Below, in pieces: positions 7,132 to 10,950 of a DNA stretch of 10,950 nt. The stretch is from an uncultured Eubacteriales bacterium (GTDB lineage Bacteria > Bacillota > Clostridia > Oscillospirales > Acutalibacteraceae). The stretch lies in NCBI GenBank assembly GCA_934615635.1, contig CAKTTT010000066.1, positions 1 to 10,950 of the forward strand, read 5' to 3'. Each line of letters opens with the position of its first letter. The first letter of the stretch is position 1. A model generated the notes under the pieces. It saw nothing but the letters and a program-made list of their open reading frames with translations. It was not told where the DNA came from and ran no database searches. The position numbers and the translations under genes were made by a program.

Positions 7132-8223
7132 TCAGTCGAAATAAACGGCTTTGCCCGTCTTGGCGGAGGTGTAGATGGCTTCCAGGATTTCGCTGACCAC
7201 CAGCGCCTGCTCCGGCAGAACCAGCGGCTGTTTATCCTCCAGAACGGCGTTGATCCACTGAGCCATATCCACCACCATGGGATCTCCGCCGCCCAGACCT
7301 TCATAGAAAGCGACGCCGCCTGCGCGCAGGTCGGGGGTTTCCACCACCGGACGTCCCCATTTGATCTTGTTGAACCGCAGGCCGTCGGGATCGATCATAT
7401 CCGCGCCGCCCTTGGTGCCGCACAGGGTGGTCTGGGCTTCCTTCACATCCAGGGTGTTCAGCGCCCAACTGGATTCCAGCACGATGGTGGCGCCGTTTTC
7501 CATCTTGATGAAGCCGAAAGCGGAGTCCTCCACGGTGAAATCCTTCGGATCCCAGTCGCCCCAGGCGTTTCCAGTATCAGACTGATTGCAAAGTTTCCTA
7601 AAGGTCTGGCCCATGACGGACTTGGGCTTGTAGTTGTTCATCATCCACAGGGTCAGATCCAGCGCATGGGTGCCGATGTCGATCAGCGGACCGCCGCCCT
7701 GCTCATACTCGTTGAGGAAGACACCCCAATTGGGAACCGCGCGGCGGCGGACAGCGTGGGCCTTGGCGTAGTAGATCTCGCCCAGCTCGCCCTCGTCGCA
7801 GGCGCGTTTGAGCAGCAGGCAACGGGGATAGCAGCGATTCTGGTAGCCGATGGTGAGCTTTTTGCCAGTGCGCTTGGCTGCATCCAGCATCAGGCGGGCG
7901 TCGGCGGCGGTTTTGGCCATGGGCTTTTCGCACATGACGTGCTTGCCGGCCTCCAGAGCGGCCACCGTGATCTCGGCGTGGGAGCGGTTGGGGGTGCAGA
8001 CATGGACGACGTCGATGCTCTTGTCTTCCAGCAGCTCATGATAGTCCACATACGCTTTGGCATCCGGCGTGCCGTAATCCTTGACGGCCTGCTCCGCCTT
8101 TTCGGGGACGATGTCGCAGAAAGCCACCATCTCCACCTTGTCCGCTAATTTTTTGAGGGAGGGCATGTGCTTGCCGTTGGCGATACCGCCGCAGCCGACG
8201 ATGCCGATTCTCAGCTTTTCCAT
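7132..8223 (-). CDS. Gfo/Idh/MocA-family NAD(P)-dependent dehydrogenase
   Basis: A 363-residue oxidoreductase of the glucose-fructose oxidoreductase/inositol dehydrogenase family, at its usual length. The N-terminal Rossmann domain shows GIVGCGGIA (residues 7-15), the acidic Asp37 at the end of strand 2 that suggests an NAD preference, and CTPNRSHAE. The family signature EKP is at 99-101 with catalytic Lys100. The C-terminal alpha/beta domain holds GGGPLIDIGTHALDL, with Asp182 and His186 at the substrate-binding positions. The ATG has a GGAGG site (8231-8235 on the minus strand) with 7-nt spacing. It is the first gene of a two-gene operon with the TIM-barrel protein. Likely reaction: oxidation of a sugar, inositol or glycoside hydroxyl in the cytoplasm. 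Substrate specificity cannot be read from sequence. Confidence 0.92.
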   Translation of the reverse strand: MEKLRIGIVGCGGIANGKHMPSLKKLADKVEMVAFCDIVPEKAEQAVKDYGTPDAKAYVDYHELLEDKSIDVVHVCTPNRSHAEITVAALEAGKHVMCEKPMAKTAADARLMLDAAKRTGKKLTIGYQNRCYPRCLLLKRACDEGELGEIYYAKAHAVRRRAVPNWGVFLNEYEQGGGPLIDIGTHALDLTLWMMNNYKPKSVMGQTFRKLCNQSDTGNAWGDWDPKDFTVEDSAFGFIKMENGATIVLESSWALNTLDVKEAQTTLCGTKGGADMIDPDGLRFNKIKWGRPVVETPDLRAGGVAFYEGLGGGDPMVVDMAQWINAVLEDKQPLVLPEQALVVSEILEAIYTSAKTGKAVYFD

Positions 8224-8292
8224 TCCAATACCTCCATATGCTTTCTGTACTCTCCCTCTTTACGCAGGGAGGTGCAACCTGTACACATCTTT

Positions 8293-8321
8293 ATGTTACC
8301 CGCCTTTGGGTGGGTTTGCAA
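8293..8321 (-). promoter_or_regulatory. Promoter of the dehydrogenase-isomerase operon, with a palindrome in the spacer
   Basis: Read on the minus strand, TTGCAA (8321-8316) and TAACAT (8298-8293) are 17 bp apart. The spacer and edge contain an imperfect palindrome ACCCGCC-TTTG-GGTGGGT (8298-8315, one mismatch), well placed for a repressor that blocks RNA polymerase. The leader to the ATG is about 65 nt and holds CTCCCT/AGGGAG inverted arms near 8250-8274. Confidence 0.55.
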
Positions 8322-8373
8322 TAACTTTATTTTTCTGTTTTTATAACAATATTTCACTTTGCCGGCCGCCCGT

Positions 8374-8403
8374 TTGCAGAGAGGGGGCTTGATGTGGTAT
8401 ACT
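8374..8403 (+). promoter_or_regulatory. mnmA promoter (extended -10)
   Basis: TTGCAG (8374-8379) lies 18 bp before a near-consensus TATACT (8398-8403), which is preceded by TGG, an extended -10. Transcription should begin near 8410, leaving an untranslated leader of about 190 nt, far longer than a ribosome site requires. It is divergent from the minus-strand promoter at 8293-8321. Confidence 0.65.
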
Positions 8404-8421
8404 GATAGTCTCATGTGACCT

Positions 8422-8553
8422 CCGTCTGGTTTGGCAGGGGAAAAACACGATAAAGCCGCCGGACGGTTCGACGGGGGAGCCCCCAATCCGCTTGTCGGGA
8501 GCGGGCCGCCCGTCTGGTTGGCCGGTTTTTTCGAAGGGGAGCGGCGGTCCGGC
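8422..8553 (+). promoter_or_regulatory. Structured mnmA leader, attenuator-like with exclusive pairings
   Basis: Segment B, CCGGACGG (8459-8466), can pair with CCGTCTGG at 8422-8429 or with an identical copy at 8510-8517 (eight pairs, one G-U, each). Both pairings extend through GCC 8455-8457 with a GGC that follows each copy (8433-8435 or 8520-8522). The downstream pairing encloses two hairpins, GGGG-GAG-CCCC (8473-8484) and CCGCT/AGCGG (8488-8492/8500-8504), and leads into T6 at 8526-8531. A third partner, GTCCGGC (8547-8553), also matches 8458-8464. This layout is that of an antiterminator/terminator switch. I do not recognise the class, and no T-box signature is visible. Confidence 0.5.
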
Positions 8554-8600
8554 AGATGAGCGGCAGGGAACAGAAGATTCGGAAAGGGAAGGAACGGAGC

Positions 8601-9671
8601 ATGGCACAGCGGGTGATGGTGGGAATGAGCGGCGGGGTAGATAGCTCGGTGGCGGCGCTGCTGCTCCAGCAGCAGGGCTGGCAGGTGACGGGGGTCACGC
8701 TGCGCCTGCGGGGCGGCCGGCTGCAGGAGCAGGGGGGCGAGGACGCGGAAAAGGATATCCAGGATGCCGCGCGGGTCTGCGCCGCCCTGGGGATCGCGCA
8801 TCAGGTGCTGGATTTGTCCGAGGATTTCCGCCGCCATGTGGTGGACGCCTTCGCCCAGGAGTATCTGGCGGGGCGGACGCCCAATCCCTGCGTGGTGTGC
8901 AACCGCACCGTCAAATTTGGCGGGATGCTGGACTATGCCTTGGAGCAGGGGATGGATTGTGTGGCCACCGGGCACTATGCCCACGCGGCCTATGATCCGG
9001 AGACCGGGCGTTGGAAGCTCTATCGCGGCGGGTCGGCAAAGGATCAGAGCTATGTCCTATATGGTCTGTCCCAGCAGCAGCTTGCCCATATCCGCTTTCC
9101 CCTGTGGGGGATGGAAAAGGAGCAGGTGCGGGCGCTGGCAAGGGAGGCGGGACTGCCGGTGGCGGACAAAGGGGACAGTATGGAGATATGCTTCGTCCCC
9201 AAGGGCGGTCACGCCGCCTTTTTGGAATGGTATACCGGCGCCCCGATGAAGCCGGGAGATTTTGTGGATGAGACAGGGAAGGTTCTGGGACGGCATCAGG
9301 GGATAGGACGGTATACCATCGGTCAGCGCAAGGGGCTGGGAGTGGCCTTCGGCCGGCCGCGGTATGTGGTGCGGATCGATGCCGCCCGCAACGAGGTGGT
9401 GCTGGGGGAGGAAGGGCGGCAGACGGCCTCCTCTCTACTGGCCGACGATCTGCGGTACCTCTCCATCGTTCCTCCCTGCGGCCCCATACGGATCACGGCC
9501 CGTATCCGGTACCAAGCGCCGGACGCGCCGGCGCTGCTGACCCCCTTGGCGGACGGAACCGCCCGGGTGGATTTCGATGCGCCCCAGCGGTCGATAACGC
9601 CCGGACAGGCCGTGGTATTCTACGACGGGGATTTGGTGCTGGGAGGAGGCACGATCCGGCAGAGCCTATAA
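8601..9671 (+). CDS. mnmA: tRNA-specific 2-thiouridylase MnmA
   Basis: MnmA activates U34 of the Glu, Gln and Lys tRNAs with ATP and inserts sulfur relayed as persulfide, giving s2U34. The start at 8601 has AAGGA (8589-8593) with 7-nt spacing and begins MAQRVMVGMSGG like family members; an upstream in-frame ATG at 8556 would add 15 basic residues and has a poorer site. The resulting 356 residues fit the family. Visible are the PP-loop SGGVDS (10-15), NPCVVCN with the probable catalytic Cys100 (and Cys97), ATGHYA, KDQSYVLY and SMEICFVP with the second redox Cys197. Then come the central GIGRYTIGQRKGLG segment and the C-terminal beta-barrel ending in GQAVVFYDGDLVLGGG. No cysteine desulfurase gene is adjacent. 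The long structured leader suggests transcriptional attenuation. Confidence 0.96.
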   Translation: MAQRVMVGMSGGVDSSVAALLLQQQGWQVTGVTLRLRGGRLQEQGGEDAEKDIQDAARVCAALGIAHQVLDLSEDFRRHVVDAFAQEYLAGRTPNPCVVCNRTVKFGGMLDYALEQGMDCVATGHYAHAAYDPETGRWKLYRGGSAKDQSYVLYGLSQQQLAHIRFPLWGMEKEQVRALAREAGLPVADKGDSMEICFVPKGGHAAFLEWYTGAPMKPGDFVDETGKVLGRHQGIGRYTIGQRKGLGVAFGRPRYVVRIDAARNEVVLGEEGRQTASSLLADDLRYLSIVPPCGPIRITARIRYQAPDAPALLTPLADGTARVDFDAPQRSITPGQAVVFYDGDLVLGGGTIRQSL

Positions 9672-9688
9672 AGAGAAGGAGCACAGTA

Positions 9689-9726
9689 AAAGAGCCTGGG
9701 GAAACAAGGTTTCTCCCAGGCTCTTT
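9689..9726 (+). terminator. Terminator hairpin after mnmA
   Basis: AAAGAGCCTGGG (9689-9700) pairs with 9715-9726, and the stem continues as GAAAC/GTTTC around an AAG loop with a single bulged T at 9714, about 17 bp in all. It lies 17 nt after the mnmA stop. The 3' flank is only TTTCG, so the U tract is short, but stem strength and position fit an intrinsic terminator. Confidence 0.75.
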
Positions 9727-9737
9727 CGCAAAGAGGA

Positions 9738-9864
9738 AGCCGCCGGCTCTACCGGCGGCTAGCAAGGGGCGAGGAAAGCGAGCCGCCGACGGCAACCCTC
9801 GTCGCCGATAGGCGGCCTTAAGGCGGCGCCCGTCCTCAACGGTCGGTTTCCCGACAAAGCCGCC
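9738..9864. repeat. GC-rich cluster of GCCGCC/GGCGGC hairpins, possible dispersed element
   Basis: AGCCGCCGG (9738-9746) pairs perfectly with 9752-9760 around CTCTA. GCCGCC (9782-9787) with inner CGACG (9787-9791) can pair with CGTCG (9800-9804) and GGCGGC (9811-9816). GGCGGC (9822-9827) can pair with GCCGCC (9859-9864), enclosing GTCGG-TTTC-CCGAC (9842-9855). The regular alternation of complementary hexamers suggests a REP/MITE-like palindromic element or a structured RNA between convergent genes. I see no coding potential. Confidence 0.5.
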
Positions 9865-9880
9865 ATGTACCCTGGCCTCC

Positions 9881-9906
9881 ATAAGGAACGGGCCTTATTG
9901 TTTTTT
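9881..9906 (+). terminator. U-tailed hairpin overlapping the 3' end of the rodA-like gene
   Basis: ATAAGG (9881-9886) pairs with CCTTAT (9893-9898) around AACGGG, followed by TG and T6 (9901-9906). On the plus strand this is a plausible second terminator for transcripts leaving mnmA. The stem includes the minus-strand stop codon (9897-9895). The stem is only 6 bp. Confidence 0.4.
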
Positions 9907-10950
9907 ATAAAAGATGCTGTTGTCCGACCGGGCCCGGCTGGAATAATGGACGCTGAGCACCAGGCCGATGCCCAGGTACAGCATGGCTACCGAGCTGCCG
10001 CCCGCGCTGAAAAAGGGGAGGGTGATACCGATAACCGGCAGCAGGCGGACCACCATGCCGATGTTGATCATGGACTGAAAGCCGATCATCGCCATCACAC
10101 CGACGCAAAGATACATCCCCAGCCTGTCCCGGGCGCCTAGAGCGTCCTTGAGAATGGCGGTCACAATGAGTATCAGGATCAGCAGCAGTGCCAGTGAGCC
10201 TATGAAACCGAATTCCTCCCCTGCCACGGTGAAGATGAAGTCGTTGTTCCGGGCGTAAAGGGAATACATCTCGCTGCCTCCGCCCTCCAGGTAGCCGGTT
10301 CCCCAAAGCTGACCGGAGCCCATGGCCCGCAAGGCCAGATACTGCTGCCAGCCCTCGTCCATCAAGTATTCATCCACCTTCACCAGGCTGAGGAAACGGG
10401 CTTTTTTATCGTCCGTCAGCAGATTCCACACCACCGGTACCGCCGCGGTGCCGCCCACGGCGGCGATGAGGAAGTACAGAGGCTTTAGCCCGGCCGCAAA
10501 AAGCATGGCCACAAAGATCAGCATGAACACCAGGGCGGTGCCGTCGTCCCCCTGCTTGAGGACCATCAGCACCGGCAGGGCGCCGTGGAGGCAGAGGAGA
10601 AGCACCGTGAGCGGGCGGTTGATATGATCCCGGACGGTGACCAGATGCTTGGAAAAGGTGATGATAAAGACGATCTTCATCAGCTCGGATGGCTGAAAGG
10701 TGCCGATGAGGGGGATGGAGAGCCAGGCGGTATCATCCGTGCCGGGTACCTGCAATCCCAGCGGAGTATAGGTCAAAAATACCAGCACAAAAGCCCCCGC
10801 CGCGTAAACCGGCCAGAAACGGCAGATGGTATCATAGTCGATTTTGGAGAGGATAACAGCGGCAATCAACCCTGCCAGGGAAGCGAGAGCCTGCATGAGA
10901 AAGGTTCTAGGACCGGTGGGATAGGTATGCACCGCCGAATACACCAGCAC
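9895..10950 (-). CDS. RodA/FtsW/SpoVE (SEDS) peptidoglycan glycosyltransferase, 5' end outside window
   Basis: The visible 351 residues are the C-terminal bulk of a multi-pass SEDS protein, which polymerises lipid II into glycan strands with a partner class B PBP. Recognisable are GTDDTAWLSIPLIGTFQPSELMKI, the extracellular-loop motif NNDFIFTVAGEEFGFIG, whose Asp (codon 10242-10240) matches the essential Asp of RodA, and the closing VRLLPVIGITLPFFSAGGSS with the last helix. About nine membrane segments are visible. The NIGMVVRLLPVIGITLPFFSAGGSS pattern is closer to RodA than to FtsW, but RodA, FtsW and SpoVE are hard to separate here, so I give no symbol. The open frame reaches the window edge, where the first codon (GTG) is probably internal; roughly 20-40 residues are missing. 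The gene is convergent with mnmA. Confidence 0.92.
   Translation of the reverse strand: MLVYSAVHTYPTGPRTFLMQALASLAGLIAAVILSKIDYDTICRFWPVYAAGAFVLVFLTYTPLGLQVPGTDDTAWLSIPLIGTFQPSELMKIVFIITFSKHLVTVRDHINRPLTVLLLCLHGALPVLMVLKQGDDGTALVFMLIFVAMLFAAGLKPLYFLIAAVGGTAAVPVVWNLLTDDKKARFLSLVKVDEYLMDEGWQQYLALRAMGSGQLWGTGYLEGGGSEMYSLYARNNDFIFTVAGEEFGFIGSLALLLILILIVTAILKDALGARDRLGMYLCVGVMAMIGFQSMINIGMVVRLLPVIGITLPFFSAGGSSVAMLYLGIGLVLSVHYSSRARSDNSIFYKKQ

Noticed and set aside
7126..8148. 340-codon plus-strand open frame opposite the dehydrogenase gene
   Set aside because: Mirror of a clear Gfo/Idh/MocA gene; composition rich in His, Gln and Gly, no ribosome site.
8556..8600. Upstream ATG giving MnmA an extra 15 residues
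   Set aside because: Poor ribosome-site spacing and a basic non-family extension; the ATG at 8601 has AAGGA at 7 nt and the family N-terminus.

Overview
The window looks like a chromosomal segment from a GC-rich Firmicute of the class Clostridia, most likely an Oscillospiraceae/Ruminococcaceae-type gut anaerobe. The basis is the strong GGAGG-type ribosome binding sites, compact ATGA-coupled operons, U-tailed terminators, a MarR plus heterodimeric ABC exporter operon, a Firmicute-style MnmA and a SEDS protein. This assignment is inference from style; no rRNA or other marker gene is present.

Left part (1-2240): nucleotides 11-421 have no convincing protein gene but can be folded almost without gaps into a chain of helices closed by a 7-bp stem and followed by six T's. 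I read this as a candidate large structured noncoding RNA of unassigned class. An AT-richer stretch follows with one orphan helical protein gene of unknown function (614-1674). Its first 18 codons are split from the rest by what looks like a one-base loss in a T run. A 13-bp inverted repeat and a strong terminator follow, then about 400 bp in which I see no gene.

Middle (2241-6347): a self-contained operon. An extended -10 promoter with a perfect 14-bp palindrome just downstream of the expected transcription start drives a MarR regulator and two translationally coupled ABC half-transporters. The first half has a degenerate ATPase site (Asp for the catalytic Glu, Gln for the switch His). The second has canonical Walker B and switch residues but a non-canonical LSKGQ signature, as expected for an asymmetric TM287/288- or BmrCD-type drug exporter. 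Two long back-to-back hairpins separate it from the convergent operon.

Next (6343-8321, minus strand): a two-gene sugar/polyol operon, a Gfo/Idh/MocA NAD(P)-dependent dehydrogenase followed by a xylose-isomerase-like TIM-barrel protein, from a clear promoter with an imperfect palindrome in its spacer.

Right part (8374-10950): a divergent extended -10 promoter transcribes mnmA (tRNA 2-thiouridylase) behind a roughly 190-nt structured leader. In this leader one segment can pair with an upstream or a downstream copy of the same sequence, the second pairing leading into a T6 tract. This attenuator-like element and the 5' RNA candidate are the most interesting observations here. After mnmA come a terminator, a GC-rich cluster of hairpins and, on the minus strand, the 3' part of a RodA/FtsW-family peptidoglycan polymerase gene that runs off the right edge.
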